Source: Irineochytrium annulatum | Lineage: Eukaryota; Chytridiomycota; Chytridiomycetes; Chytridiales; Chytridiaceae | Assembly (NCBI GenBank): GCA_027600665.1 | Contig: JADGJL010000031.1 | Span: 1 to 64,000 of the forward strand | Direction: 5' to 3' | Length of the DNA: 64,000 nt | Shown: piece after piece, positions 45,077 through 57,344 of the stretch | How the letters are laid out: each line of letters begins with the position of its first letter | Position numbering within the stretch: position 1 is the first letter of the stretch | The notes under the pieces: model-generated | The model's database searches: none | What the model was told of the DNA's origin: nothing | Seen by the model: the letters and a program-made list of their open reading frames with translations, nothing else | Position numbers and translations under genes: made by a program

Positions 45077-47002
45077 TTAATTTTGGGTTGGCATGTTCAC
45101 GCTGGCTTTTGTAGCCGCGACATCCTCGCTCCTCCACAGCGCAGTAACCGTCTTAGTTTGAGTGTAAAACTGGTTACAATAAATTAAGAGATTGAAATTT
45201 TCTTTTAGTAAGAGCAAGAGCAGCTACCTGAACACCCTGCCGACCATAGAAGTTGACATCTCCCTGGATCGATCCCCTACTGCCCGTGAACCTTCGTATC
45301 TTGTTAGTATTAACGAGCTTTCCTTATTCGCTTACGAAAACATTGGTAGAGGAACGGGAATTGGCACATTGATGCCGACTTGCCCAACATCAATCTCCTC
45401 CTGAAACTTTCTCGCAGCGCTGCCCGAATTAGTAAAGATCGCCGTTCCATTGCCGTAAGGATTCGCGTTGATGATTTCGATGGCCTCATCGAGGGTGTCG
45501 GCCTCGAGACATACAAGAACCTGAAAGATGTTAATTTTAAAGTTAACGAACACAAGCTTACCGGCCCGAAAATTTCCTCCGTGTAGACGCGCATGTTTTG
45601 GGTCACCTTCCCGAGGACGGTGGGCCCAACGAAGTTGCCGGACTCGTAGCCAGCGGGCTTTGTGTGCCAAAAATTAGTAAGCAGGAAAGGGAAAATGGAG
45701 AACCACTTTTACCTTGCAGCCGCGGCCGTCGAGCAAAAGCTGGGCTCCCTCATCCACGCCGGACTGAATGAGCGCCTCGATTCTCTCCTTCGACTAAGCT
45801 ATTTTTAGGTTCTAGCCGCCGTAAGTAACACCTACGGCCGGGGAGATGACGGGGCCGAGATCAGCCTGGGCGTTGGAGCCGCACGTAACCTTCAATTTCT
45901 TCGCGCGCTCCACTAACTCGGGCAGCCACGAGCGCGCCTCACCGACAAGAACCACGGTCGAAAGCGCCATGCACCGCTGGCCTGCGGCACCGAAAGCGGC
46001 GCCAACGAGCGAGTTGAGCGTGTGGTTCTTGTTGGCGTCGGGTAGAATGACACCATGGTTCTTGGCGCCAAGATTCGCCTGGACGCGCTTCCCGTTTTTG
46101 GTGCCGCGCTCGAAGATGTACTTGCCGGCATGGTCGGAACCGACGAAGGAGATGGCCTTGATGTGGGGGTTGTCGCAAATGAAGTTCACCGTGTCCACAC
46201 CTAAGATGGTCTATCAGGACACCGCCAGGAGATTGCGCGCTCACCTCCGTGCACGACGTTCAAAACACCCTTTGGCACGCCGGCCTCCTCCGCTAGCTTG
46301 GCGAGCAGCATCATTGCGCCCGGGTCGCGCTCGGACGGCTTAATCAGGCACGTGTTGCCCGTGGCGATGGCGAGGGGAAACATCCAAAGCGGGATCATGG
46401 CCGGGAAGTTGAACGGGCAGATGCCGGCCACGACGCCCAGTGGCTGGCGGATCGTGTAGGTGTCCATATCCGTCGAGACGGGCAAAGTCTCGCCCATCAT
46501 CAGCTGCGGAATGCCAGCGTAGGTCTCAACGACCTGGAGACCCCTCAAGACGTCACCTTTGGCGTCGGGGATCGTCTTGCCCTGCTCCTCGGTGATCGAT
46601 TCCGCGATGCGGTCCTGATCATGAGCATGTTAGGGCGGTCTTTGCTGCTGAGTCTTGTTACCATATTGTCCCTGATCAAGGCCTGGAGGTTCAGCATGAT
46701 CCTCTGGCGGGTCAAAACTGTCGACTTCTTCCATGTCTTAAAGGCGTTGTGGGCAACATCACCGGCGTGCTTGAGCTCGGCGGCAGTCGGTTGAGGGACA
46801 TGGCACACAACCTCTTGCGTTGCCTAAAGGGGACGAGTGTCAGTGTAAATATGCTCCTGCATGCAACTCGAAGCCTTACTGGGTTCCTCAGCTCCAACCA
46901 CTCGTTGGTCTGCGAATCGATAAACTCGCCATTGATGTAAAGCGGGACCTTGCGGGGGCTGGCGTTGGTCGCGAAGGACCGGCGCGTGAGGAGTCGCAGC
47001 AT
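45077..47002 (-). CDS. Methylmalonate-semialdehyde dehydrogenase, mitochondrial
   Basis: CoA-acylating aldehyde dehydrogenase (ALDH6 family) of valine and thymine breakdown. It converts methylmalonate or malonate semialdehyde to propionyl- or acetyl-CoA. A mitochondrial presequence is visible ([18 protein letters not shown]). Blocks: [84 protein letters not shown], the catalytic-Cys region [31 protein letters not shown] and [15 protein letters not shown]. The C-terminal exons restore [19 protein letters not shown] and [12 protein letters not shown]. Several introns of 40-60 nt. Divergent from PLRG1. Confidence 0.93.
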
Positions 47003-47300
47003 GGTTGAAGGTGACTCCGGCGAAATGTCGGGACTTGGATTATGGAAATCAAGCCTTGGGTCCAAGCCATGCTCACATGCTGCCCATGCAGCGGCATCAT
47101 GCAATCATGGACAACGCATTGCTGCGTAAACTCAGTAACCATTTAATGATGGCACAAAGTACTTCCCTGGGACGCAATCGATCTTTATCATGAAACGCAA
47201 TTTTTATTCATTGGGTCACCACCAGACACCAGCGGTGGTGGCGCGATTCCTGACTACGGACTTCTACACGAAAGTACGAGTTGAGGCAACTTCATATGCA

Positions 47301-49003
47301 ATGCCACATAGACTGTCGTCAAACTTTGCTGTAATGATCTCAACTGCCTGCAAGAGAACACGAGACCTCTTCCTTTGCAACCACCAGACAACAGAGACCA
47401 CATTAGACGATCCGCCGAGGTAAGGCTAGAGACGTTATTAGCCGACTAACGACCTTCCTACCAGTCAGCGCATAAAGCTAGCATGCAAAATCGTCGACGA
47501 GTGGGCCGCGGTAGCAAGTCTCCCTGCTGCCGTCCAGGCGCAAGCGCCAACGCAACCTCCGAAGCCTTCTCAAAAGAGGGTGAAGGAGGCCACAGCAGCC
47601 GCGGGTCCGAGCGATAAGGGTACGTCATTTTTCGGCCGAGCTGGACTGACTTGCTTATTTTGCAGCTGGACCGGATGCGCCCCTATCATCGGTCCAGAGC
47701 GTGATTGATGACATTGCGTCGGGCTCGCAACAGACGGCGCAGAAGGATGCTGGAGGGGAGGGGAGGCTCATTATTCGCGACTGGCCGCAGCCCCCGCCGT
47801 CACCCTTTGGAGAAAGCCAGTCGTCCCTCACCGCGCTTATCCGGCTCAAGGAGTCCCGGAAGATCCCCAAACCGAAATGGCACGCTCCGTGGAAGCTGAT
47901 GCGGGTTCGTAGATGCTTGATGTGCACTCAACTGGAGCTAATTGTGTAGGTAATCAGCGGTCACTTGGGTTGGGTACGGTCCATCTCTGTTGACGCCAGT
48001 AACGAGTGGTTTGCCACGGGAGCAGGCGATCGCGTTATTAAGATTTGGGACCTCGCGTCGGGGACGCTGAAGCTGACTCTGACCGGCCACATCTCAACCG
48101 TTCGCGGCCTAGCGGTCTCGCCCCGGCATCCGTACCTCTTCTCTTGCGGCGAGGACAAGATGGTCAAGTGCTGGGATCTCGAGTACAACAAGGTCATCCG
48201 CCACTACCATGGCCACCTGTCCGGTGTCTACTGCATGTCCCTCCATCCGACCCTGGACGTCCTCATCACTGGCGGCCGCGACTCTACTGCTCGCGTGTGG
48301 GACATGCGGACGAAGCAACAAATTTTCGCCCTGACGGGCCACAAGGACACGCTGGCGGACATCAAAACGCAAGAGACGGACCCGCAGGTCATTACGGGCT
48401 CCATGGACTCCACCGTTAGGCTTTGGGATCTGGCGGCGGGGAAGACACTTACAACGCTTACGCATCATAAAAAGAGTGTGAGGGCCCTGGCGTTGAACCC
48501 GAACGAGTTCACGTTTGCGAGCGCGAGCCCGGACAACATCAAGCAGTGGAAGTGCCCGAATGGGGATTTCATACAGAACCTGAGCGGGCACAGCGCCATT
48601 ATCAATACGATGGCGGTTAACCAAGACAATGTCTTGTTTTCTGGAGGTTCGATGATTTTGTGGACCTTAATTTAGTCATTAGGTGCTGACTTGAAACCCG
48701 TAGCTGACAATGGATCGATGTATTTCTGGGATTACAAGACGGGGTACAATTTCCAGACGGCGGAGACGCTTGCGCAGCCCGGTTCGTTGGATAGTGAAGC
48801 GGGTGTCTTCTGCTCCACATTTGATCAGACCGGCCTGCGTCTGATAACGGGAGAGGCGGATAAGACGATAAAAATCTGGAAGGAGGATGAACGGGCGGTA
48901 AGGCTTTTTTTGTCTCACAATTGTGCCCTAAACCAAAAAATCGTCGCAAAAGACCGAGGAAACACATCCAATCACTTGGAAGCCGACGCTTGGGAAGAGA
49001 TGA
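47301..49003 (+). CDS. PLRG1: Pleiotropic regulator 1 (PLRG1/Prp46), spliceosomal WD40 protein
   Basis: Core subunit of the Prp19/CDC5L (NineTeen) complex of the spliceosome. About 484 residues. N-terminus holds KRTRDLF, as in human PLRG1, followed by a linker ending [20 protein letters not shown]. Seven WD repeats follow with strong identity: [119 protein letters not shown], and the last exon [16 protein letters not shown]. Introns 47420-47464, 47620-47665, 47905-47949, 48647-48703 and 48898-48952. An internal Met at 47334 is an alternative start. Confidence 0.95.
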
Positions 49004-49208
49004 TGACGCGACGAAGTTAATGGGTCTTCGTGTGGTCGGCCTTTTCGGGTTAATTGTTATGTGGTATACGTAAATTTTTCAGGATGATTGCATATATAGT
49101 GCAGAAATACAATTCATCGCGATAGTGTATTCACTTGTTTGTGCGCCACCATCATAGAGCTCAACTCGCATTCAAACGAAGCTACCATCGCGTGTATGTC
49201 TGACGAAT

Positions 49209-49926
49209 TTAGGTATAATCGGGTGTTGGGTCAACACAGTTCATGTGGGTAACTTTCCTCTCCGCCTTCCAGCGACCTTGGGTGGCGTTAATTAAGACAC
49301 CAGCGAAAACGATAGTAACTTACTGATTCCTCCGTCCAGATACGAAACGTTCTTGTACCCCATCCGTTGTAACGTGTTGGCCGCGATAATGGACCGGTAC
49401 CCGGCAGCACAGTATAAAACAATCTCGTCGGAATCATTCGGAACCAGTTTCTCCTGCGAAGCGTTAACGTTAGCACTTACAGAGGGAGAGGGTCTGCCGT
49501 ACAATGTTATGCTCAAGGAATCCGCGACCGGTGTACTTCGCGCCGGGGATCCTCTCCTCGTTGTACTCGTAAGGTTCTCTATACAATTATCGAAATCGCG
49601 ACCTTAGCATAATACATGGTGACAATCGTCCTCACCGAACATCAAACACATGGAAGTTGGACGGGGGGCCATGATGCGGATCGGCCTCCAAGATGCCCTT
49701 GACGTAGTCCCCGTCCACGGCCCTGGTTGATCCCGCAAGGGACGAAGTGTAGTCTGTGAAGAGATTCTGAGGGCGAGAAGTCTGAAGGCAGATCAGCATA
49801 ACGGCAACCGCCAAGGCGCGGAGAAGAACTCACCGCTGAGAAAGCTCTGACAGGGAGGACCTCATACCGGAGAGTCGGTCTCCATGCCGCCCGAGCCGGA
49901 GCCAAGAGGGTCGCAAGTGATCGCAT
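49209..49926 (-). CDS. Mitochondrial rhodanese-domain protein
   Basis: Small sulfurtransferase-type protein of about 170 residues. The N-terminus is Arg/Ala-rich and lacks acidic residues at first (MRSLATLLAPARAAWRP), typical of a mitochondrial presequence. The rhodanese fold shows FHVFDVREPYEYNEERIPGA and the active-site loop LYCAAGYRSIIAANTL with the catalytic Cys, then GYKNVSYLDGGISRWKAER. Introns 49277-49323, 49454-49502, 49579-49635 and 49782-49833. Physiological acceptor cannot be told. Divergent from DRG2, starts 61 bp apart. Confidence 0.82.
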
Positions 49927-49987
49927 CAGTTCGATTTTAGCGGAGTCGACAACCTGACTTCTGCCTCTCTACAACGACCAAGGCGAG

Positions 49988-51480
49988 ATGGGCATTCTCG
50001 AGAAGATCGCGGACATTGAGGCCGAGATGGCCCGGACGCAGAAGAACAAGGCCACCGAGTACCACCTGGGTCTCCTAAAGGCGAAGCTCGCTAAGTACCG
50101 GACGATGCTTCTCGAGCCGCAGGGGAAGAGCGGGCCGAAGGGGCCTGGCTTCGACGTCGTTCGGTCCGGGGATGCACGCGTGGCGCTCATTGGGTAGGAG
50201 TCTTGGCGCGTGTGGGCAGTATGAACTCACCACTCTCTCTCGACAGCTTCCCGTCCGTTGGGAAGTCCACATTGCTCAGCAAAGTGACAGGGACAACATC
50301 GGAGGGTAACGGCTTTTGCTTTATGTGGGCCTTAGCTCACTGGATGCTGCTAAACAGCCGCTTCATACGAATTCACCACACTGACTTGTATCCCGGGGAA
50401 GATCCACTACAACGGCGCCGCCATTCAGCTTCTTGATCTGCCTGGAATCATTGAAGGCGCCTCTCAGGGAAAAGGGCGTGGACGGCAAGGTTCTACCTGG
50501 GGAGGAGGGTGACGCGTTGTTACTGACAACTTGTTGCCAGTCATTGCCGTTGCGAAGACGGCGGATCTTATCCTGATGATGCTCGACGCGACAAAAGGGC
50601 CGCGGCAGCGTGAGCTTCTTGAGATCGAGCTCGAGGCGGTCGGGATCAGGATCAACGCCGCGAAGCCGAACATTTACTTTAAGGTCAAGAAGGGCGGCGG
50701 TGTGTCGTTCAACGCAACATGTAAGCTCACGCACCTGAATGAGCGGCTGGTGCAGCAGATCCTTCAGAGCTACAAGATTCACAACGCCGAGGTCCTCATT
50801 CGGGAGGATCACACCGTGGACGAGTTCATCGACGTCGTTCTGGGTAATCGAAAGTACATCCGCTGCGTCTACTGCTATAATAAGATCGATCAAATATCGT
50901 TGGAGGAGGTGGATCGGCTGGCGCGACAGGTAATTTTTGGCAATGCGCCCTGTTGTTACTGATCGTCTTTTCTCGTTATCAGCCTTTCACGGTTGTCATT
51001 TCTTGCGAAAGTGATCTCAACATGGACTATCTCATTGAATACCTGTGGAAGAATCTCGGCCTGATTCGCGTCTACACAAAGCGGCGGGGCGAGTTTCCCG
51101 ATTTTGAGGGTGCGCGCAAAATCTTTCTCTTGCCTTTCTTGTTGTCTGCGTTTCGGCTGCCGTTTCTCCATTTCGATGCTTTCCTGCCTTTTGTTTACTG
51201 GTGATTAGGTGGCCTGATCCTGCGCTCGGGAAGCAGCGTTATGGAGGTGTGCCGACATATTCACAAATCCCTTGCCGAGGAGATCAACGTGCGTCCCCTT
51301 CCGTGTCGTCTCGTAGCTTACCCTCCCTGTTCTAGTTTGCGCTTGTTTGGGGAACGTCATCGAAGCACAGCCCTCAAAGAGTAGGAGGTTGGTTTGATTA
51401 TTACTGCTTTGCTGCTGACGCTATTAGTAAATCACATTGTTGATGACGAAGACGTGATTCAGATCGTTAAGAAAAAATAA
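49988..51480 (+). CDS. DRG2: Developmentally regulated GTP-binding protein 2 (DRG2/Rbg2)
   Basis: Ribosome-associated GTPase of the Obg-HflX class that helps resolve stalled translation with Gir2/DFRP2. Opens [20 protein letters not shown] and [18 protein letters not shown], the DRG2 version. G1 is GFPSVGKST, split by an intron after GDARVALIG. Then [12 protein letters not shown]3 [12 protein letters not shown] with [25 protein letters not shown]4 [16 protein letters not shown], and the TGS end [17 protein letters not shown] and [11 protein letters not shown]. Short introns throughout. DRG2 rather than DRG1 because of the N-terminus and the [13 protein letters not shown] block. Confidence 0.95.
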
Positions 51481-51739
51481 AATACCACGTCGAAAAAGAA
51501 ATGATTTATTTGCATGAATGTAAATACAAAGGAATTATTTGCATGAATGTAATTCAAACATTGTCCTAGACATCGGACTTTTGTGTCCATCGGCGTCGTG
51601 GCGCTCGGGATCTCATCCAGCCAATGGATGCCAAGTTCCGTCAGCATCCGATCTTTGTTCGTTCCCCATCTCCACATCTCTAACGACTATCGGCGACACT
51701 GCTATCTTCATCCTGCTCAACAACCACGTCCCAACGACA

Positions 51740-52383
51740 ATGCAACGATCCACATCCTTCGCAACCTTGCTGACCGCTCGCCACCTCGTACGCTCAGCGA
51801 TCCCGGCGTGCCGACTTCAGCAGCAGCGCTCTTATCACCCCAAGGTGCGTTTCCTTCTGGCTATCGGTCACACGATGATGTTGTCCTTGTGTTAGCTGAC
51901 TGATGGTCTTTGTGTTTTCAGGTCATTGATCACTACGAGAACCCGAGAAACGTTGGCTCGCTGTCGAAGGCTGATCCGAACGTCGGCACCGGCGTTGTCG
52001 GGGCTCCAGCCTGCGGAGATGTCATGAAGGTTAGTCCTTGCTTGAATTCTTTGGATTTTTGGTAGCATGGCAGCTGACCTTTTGCCTACATTTAGCTCCA
52101 GATTCTCGTTGACGACGCCAGCGGCGAGATCAAGGAGGTCAAATTCAAGACCTTCGGCTGCGGCTCCGCGATCGCCTCGTCATCGCTGGTAACGGAGAAG
52201 ATCAAGGGCATGAAGGTGTGGGACGCCGCGAAGGTGAAGAATACGGAGATCGCCCGGGAGCTTTCGCTGCCACCTGTAAAGCTGCACTGTTCCATGCTGG
52301 CGGAGGACGCCATAAAGTCCGCTATCAAGGACTGGGAAACGAAGCGGGCTGCGACCGGTCGGCCGGCACTGGAGGCATCCTAA
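51740..52383 (+). CDS. Iron-sulfur cluster scaffold protein ISCU/Isu1
   Basis: Mitochondrial scaffold on which Nfs1 and frataxin assemble 2Fe-2S clusters. About 166 residues. Presequence rich in Arg/Ser (MQRSTSFATLLTARHLVRS), then VIDHYENPRNVGSLSK. The three ligand cysteines are in GAPACGDVMK, KTFGCGSAIASSSL and KLHCSMLAEDA. The Hsc70-binding LPPVK site is intact. Introns 51845-51921 and 52030-52095. A typical, complete family member. Confidence 0.96.
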
Positions 52384-52767
52384 ATGGGGATGGCTATCTT
52401 TGCGGATGGTCGGATTTGGACTGGTTGCTTACTGGGATTAATCCTCTTCATTTATGGAGACGGCGGGACGCTGGTTCTTCCCTTCATTCTGGGAGGGCCT
52501 CATGTTATTGCTGGTCGCTTCTTTACACATAGCAATTTTGGGGCCTTGATCACGACGTCCTGTTGATAGATTGCCACATTTACTCTCGTTATTTCGTTGT
52601 ACTTTCTTTCTGCACAAATACACATGAGTATGTCAAAGATCAGCGGTGTTGAAGATAGATAGGATGTGGACGATCGCCCTTTGCTCCCCTTTGACACTTT
52701 TCGCTTCTCGCATCTGGTCATCCATTCTTCCGACCGCTTCCTCTCCACATTCCATCTTCCGAACGTC
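52384..52767. other. Spacer between ISCU and Tom22
   Basis: Contains the ISCU 3' end and the Tom22 promoter, both plus-strand. A 60-codon open frame just after the ISCU stop shows no family resemblance. Confidence 0.4.
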
Positions 52768-53255
52768 ATGCCTACCATCGAGAACGTCGGCGAGGAAGAG
52801 CGGGATGAAGACTTTGTGACTGATGACGAGGACGATGTGCCTGGCGATGTCATCGCGGTGGGTCCCCTGCCATCCGTGGGTTTGCGAGGCGCAAGCTGAA
52901 TGCATTTCTACAGCGGATTAACAACGGAGAGCATGACGACGAGGACGAAGACGACTCTGACGACGACGATGACTTCAAGAACGAGACCTTGCTTGAGCGC
53001 CTGTCCGCCCTCGTGGACGTCATCCCGTACTCGCAGCGGCGGTCCGTCTACCTCTCGGCGGCCGGCCTGCTCTCAACGGGTTTCGCGGGGCTACGGGTGG
53101 CGGGGAAGGGGCTTTGGGTAGTGGCAACTGGAGCGTTGCTGTTGGCGCTGCCTGTGGCGTTGGAAGTGGAGAGGGAGCACTTCACGTTAAGTCAAGAGAA
53201 CTCGGCGCGACTTCAGCAAGCGCAGGCCGCGGCCGTGCAGAACGTGCAGGTGTAA
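52768..53255 (+). CDS. Tom22, mitochondrial outer-membrane import receptor subunit
   Basis: Central receptor and organiser of the TOM translocase. About 143 residues with one intron (52858-52913). The N-terminal cytosolic part is highly acidic (EDEDDSDDDDDF), as needed for presequence binding. Then the conserved ETLLERLSALVDVIP and a transmembrane segment (GLWVVATGALLLALPVAL) and a short Gln/Ala-rich intermembrane-space tail. The order acidic receptor, amphipathic helix, membrane helix is the Tom22 signature. Confidence 0.85.
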
Positions 53256-53605
53256 GGGGTTGATGGGCGATGAAGATTGCGTGGGGGGCAAGAAATGGTC
53301 GGATGTTGCTTCGCAGGATGTCGGTGGGCACGACGGTATAATGTCGCATGGGACAAGGAACAGACAAACAGGTGGCATTTTTTCCACTATGAAAACATAC
53401 TCTTTTGAAATGTTACTGTCTCGGTCACTATTATCAGACAATTCCTCCGTGTCAACATGTAGGTTCAAATTAACAAGAACAAGAACAGAGAGTCCGCAGC
53501 AAGCCCAAAAAAACACCCAAACGCGTCCGTCGCCCCTCCCCCTCCCCCGTCCCAAAAAAGAAAAAAACGACAAGGAAAAAGAAAAAGGAAGGGATTGAGG
53601 CCTGC
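53256..53605. other. Convergent spacer between Tom22 and G-alpha
   Basis: Tail-to-tail region with a purine-rich run near 53560-53595. No gene recognised. Confidence 0.4.
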
Positions 53606-55025
53606 TCACAAAATCCCAGAATTTGACAATGCCATTCGAAGAACAATGTCCTTGACGGCCGAGATAATGACGCTCATGTGAGCCGTGTCCGTTCCCGTTG
53701 TAAAATGGGTGTACACCTTCCGTGTGCTGGTCGTGTTTTGCGATACGAACTTCTGCTTGAAGAATGCACCCGCAGCCTTTACGCTCGTTTCGCCTGTTCG
53801 TACTTTTAGTAAAATAGTCCTGTGGACGAGCCGATAGATTACCTTCAAAGTCAGGGAAGTATTTTCGTATTGGTGATTTCGAAAGCTTTTTTTGGAGAAG
53901 GTCCACCTTGTTGAGAAAGAGGATGATATTGACATTTTTGAGGAGGGCATTGTTGCAGACACTTTGGAATAAGGCAATCGCGTCGAACATTCTAGATCAT
54001 GGACATTAGATTGCTCATCAGCAAAATTGCGTAAGTCGTCCCACCTATTCACTGAAGGGTCTTCCGCAAGAACCTGGTCGTAGCCAGCGATCGATACGAC
54101 GAAGAAGATCGCCGTTACGGCTCCCTCAAAGTAGGGCGCCCAGAACTGCCTCATCGACCGTTGCCCTCCGACGTCGTAAAACCGATAGACGACGTTGCTA
54201 ATGATGAATTGCGTCTCCGAGATTTCATGTGTCCGGAACCTCGCATGTAAGATATCTGGTGTTCCAAATGTTATGTGGTCACTTCATACTTCACGCTAAC
54301 GAGCGGCAAAAGGGACCAACCGTCGTTCGTGGGGACAAAGTTCTCCGCCGCACACCGGTCGATGTCATTGAGGAAAATCTCGGACGTCTCTTGGAACTCC
54401 GGTAGCTCGTTCGTCCGCCGGAACGCCTGTTGGACGCCTGCATCCGCCCACAGCGACTTCACCGCGAGAATCACAGACGGGGGAATACTGTTTCCGCGCT
54501 GTCGTGTCCGCTTGAACTCCTCCACCGTCTTCATGTGGATCTATAAGTAAGGGAGGTGAGTGCGAGGACACCATGAACACGCACGGCAAAACAGAGCAGT
54601 CCCGCATGCAAGGTAGTCATGATCATGTGCACCTGGTTCAGAGGGTTCTCCATGCTGATCGAGAGGTCGTCCAGCGCCTGGGACAGGATCCAAATAGACG
54701 TGATAATGTTGTCCTGGATCCTGGCCCTGTACACACCGCGCTCCACGTCTGAAAAACCGTCCCCGTGGATAATCTTCAGCTGCTTCAGAACCGTCGTCTT
54801 TCCCGAGTCGCCCGCGCCGAGGAGGAGGAGTTTGGGCCCTTTGTTCGTCGTGAGCTTCAGGGCCGCCGCCTCCTTCTTCAGCTCCTGATCAATGATCTCA
54901 GAACGCTTCTTCGCCTCCCGCCTGGCAGAGGTGGGCAGCGGCGCCGGTTAGTGGGTCCGGATTCGTTGAGGCCCAGCACAAACACCAGGCCGGAAATAGA
55001 CCACCCACCAGCTTGCCTCCTCCAT
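53606..55025 (-). CDS. Heterotrimeric G protein alpha subunit
   Basis: GTPase subunit that relays receptor signals. P-loop LLLGAGDSGKTTVLKQLKII (Asp replaces the usual Glu), helical domain ARIQDNIITSIWILSQAL, switch I around ILHARFRTHEISETQF (the catalytic Arg is kept), switch II FYDVGGQRSMRQFW with the catalytic Gln, G4 FLNKVDLLQKKL and a G5 region TTGTDTAHM, ending LSNSGIL. Several short introns, for example the joins NR-MFDAIALF and FEG-ETSVKAAGAFF. The best start (55025) gives MEEASWREAKKRSEIIDQEL, which lacks the MGxxxS myristoylation site and the N-terminal Cys of most G-alphas. An unseen first exon is the alternative. Divergent switch II (SMRQFW for SERKKW) marks it as atypical. Confidence 0.88.
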
Positions 55026-55107
55026 CGTAACGGTGGCTGGACGTGGAATGGTGGCTGCTTGTGATCACGGTGACGAGCGGGTGTGAAGTTGTCGGGGGAG
55101 ACGTGGT

Positions 55108-55401
55108 CTAAGCCGTGAGTGCGTGATGGTAAGACGGACGGTGGAGGCGTCGTTTGAGGTTTTGCGCGTGAATGCGTTCCGTTCCTTGTGGTTGGTGCGG
55201 ATGGCTGGTCGGCTCAATGCCTCGACGACGGCGTTCGCGAGCGACGTCGACGTAGGCGATGTCGGTTGCGGGCGACAGTCGACGGACGTCGGCACCAAGT
55301 TCTAGAAGGCCTTTTCGCCAGCCGTAGACGAGACGGTAGGCGACTATTTTTGCGGGTACCCAAAATCCCCACACCGTGATTTCCGTTGTGGATGATGACA
55401 T
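55108..55401 (-). CDS. Hypothetical 97-residue protein
   Basis: Open frame beginning MSSSTTEITVWGFWVPAKIV, with AYRLVYGWRKGLLELGADV next, then a basic, less protein-like tail. It sits between the G-alpha start and the R2 start on the minus strand. The first 55 residues look plausible, while the tail could be intron or 3' UTR read through. No family recognised. Confidence 0.35.
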   Translation of the reverse strand: MSSSTTEITVWGFWVPAKIVAYRLVYGWRKGLLELGADVRRLSPATDIAYVDVARERRRRGIEPTSHPHQPQGTERIHAQNLKRRLHRPSYHHALTA

Positions 55402-55586
55402 TTCGGACGTGACCGCGCGGGTCCCCGATTAGAGGAAGTTAAAACAACACAACTAACACGATCCCACTTCGTTGGTCAAACAACGGGAAGTTGCATCTGG
55501 TTAATCCGAATAGCTCGGACATCATTAACGGTCGTTCCTACCTGCTTTCATATTTGACATCCCACACCCCGACGCCTTTCCCAGCA

Positions 55587-56912
55587 ATGGAGATCGACGA
55601 ACTGATCCTCCGGCCAAACACGAAGCGTTTCGTTCTCTTCCCGATACAGTACAGCGAAGTTTGTTGCTGCTGGCGTTAACGAGTGGCTCTTACTTTTGAA
55701 TGGTCTCTAAATAGGTATGGCACATGTACAAAAAGGCCGAGGCGAGCTTCTGGACCGTTGAGGAGGTAAGTAATCCACCTTTTGGTGCGCCGGCCCAATT
55801 GCTGACTCATTCATCGCTTGTTGCGCCATGCCCGTTCTTCAACAGGTCGACCTTTCGAAGGACATCAACGACTGGGAGAACAAACTGGGGGAAGAGGAGC
55901 GTTTTTTCATCGGGCGGGTACTTGCCTTCTTCGCGGCTTCAGACGGCATCGTGAATGAGAACCTCGTCAGCCGGTTCTCCAGTGACGTCCAGATTCCTGA
56001 GGCGAGATGCTTCTATGGTTTTCAGATTATGATGGAGAACATCCACGCTGAAATGTGAGGATATCTTTGCCGCGAAGGGCCAGATATGGGGTCTGCTTTT
56101 TTTTCGCGGTTTTAATCGATTACCGCAGGTACTCGCTGCTCATCGACACCTACATCAAGGATCCGGGTGAACGCGAGTTCTTGTTCAAGGCTATCGACAC
56201 AGGTTCGATCGTCGCTCTTTCTGTAATACCCTGCGAAATCTTATCAGTTTTCTCAACCGTTTATACAGTTCCCTGCATCTCACGGAAGGCCGAGTGGGCA
56301 TTGCGGTGGATATCGGACAAGAGCTCATCCTTCGCGGAGCGCCTTGTAGCCTTCGCCGTTGTCGAGGGCATCTTTTTTTCGGGGTCCTTTGCTGCCATCT
56401 TCTGGCTTAAGAAGCGGGGGCTTATGCCGGGCCTCACGTTTTCGAACGAGCTTATCTCAAGGGACGAGGGCCTCCACTGCGACTTTGCCTGCCTCCTCTT
56501 CTCCCTCCTCCACCAGCGGCCCTCGGCGGAGCGCGTCACTCAGATCGTCGTCGAGGCTGTCGGCATCGAGCAAGAGTGAGTCCCGAACACTCTTCTCTGG
56601 CCGTGTCTAGCGGCGTGACTGATACGTCCCTTTTGAATCTGCAGATTCCTAACGGAAGCGCTTCCCGTGGGCCTCATCGGAATGAACGCCGACTTAATGA
56701 AGCAGTACATCGAATTTGTCGCCGACCGTCTCTTGATCTGCCTGGGCTGTCCGAAGGCGTTCCAGGCGTCAAACCCTTTCGACTTTATGGACATGATTTC
56801 CTTGCAGGGTAAGACGAACTTCTTCGAGAAGAAGGTTGGGGAATATCAGAAGTCGGGCGTGATGAGTAGTCGCGAGGACGCGAAGGAGTTCAGTCTGACT
56901 GCAGACTTTTAA
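55587..56912 (+). CDS. Ribonucleoside-diphosphate reductase small subunit (R2)
   Basis: Iron/tyrosyl-radical subunit that makes deoxyribonucleotides with R1. Starts only about 13 residues before [14 protein letters not shown], so the N-terminal extension found in animals and yeasts is nearly absent. Metal ligands and radical region: [26 protein letters not shown] joined to [12 protein letters not shown] (radical Tyr), [37 protein letters not shown]. The C-terminus KEFSLTADF is the R1-binding tail. Introns are short, including one splitting the Met codon before the radical Tyr. It has all canonical iron ligands, so it is the catalytic R2 rather than the inactive Rnr4 type. Confidence 0.95.
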
Positions 56913-57344
56913 ACGACCGACTTTTTGGTGTTTATTGTGTTAGTTGTTGTTAATCACCTGTGTGGCTGCATCTATATATTTATTCCATCAACCTAATTGT
57001 AAAGAGCGGAATACAAAGCGATTTCGGCTCGGGCATATATGCTCAACTTTGTTCGACAATGACTTGAGTACATACCGCCGGGTCAATGTAAAGATGAAAG
57101 TGTGATTAGTGGCAATTATATTTTCTAAGGGGTTTACTACCTGTAGCTGTGACGACACACCCTACCAATTCTTCCGCCAAATTCTTCCACAAACGTGGGC
57201 TAAACTGCGAAATATGCAAGATTTGAATCCTCCCTCCCTTTTGAGGGACAACTTGGAGTCCCCCCGGCCGCTCTTTGCTGAAGGGACTGTGGAGCAGTGA
57301 GTTTTGGACGGAGGCCTGCTGGCGCTGTAGAGAGCACAGCGAAG
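56913..57344. other. Spacer between R2 and the LON-RING gene
   Basis: AT-rich; holds the R2 3' end and the next promoter. A minus-strand frame there is a shadow of the RING exon. Confidence 0.4.

Noticed and set aside
53540..53595. Purine-rich run between Tom22 and G-alpha as a possible satellite
   Set aside because: No repeating unit; simply A/G-rich low complexity.
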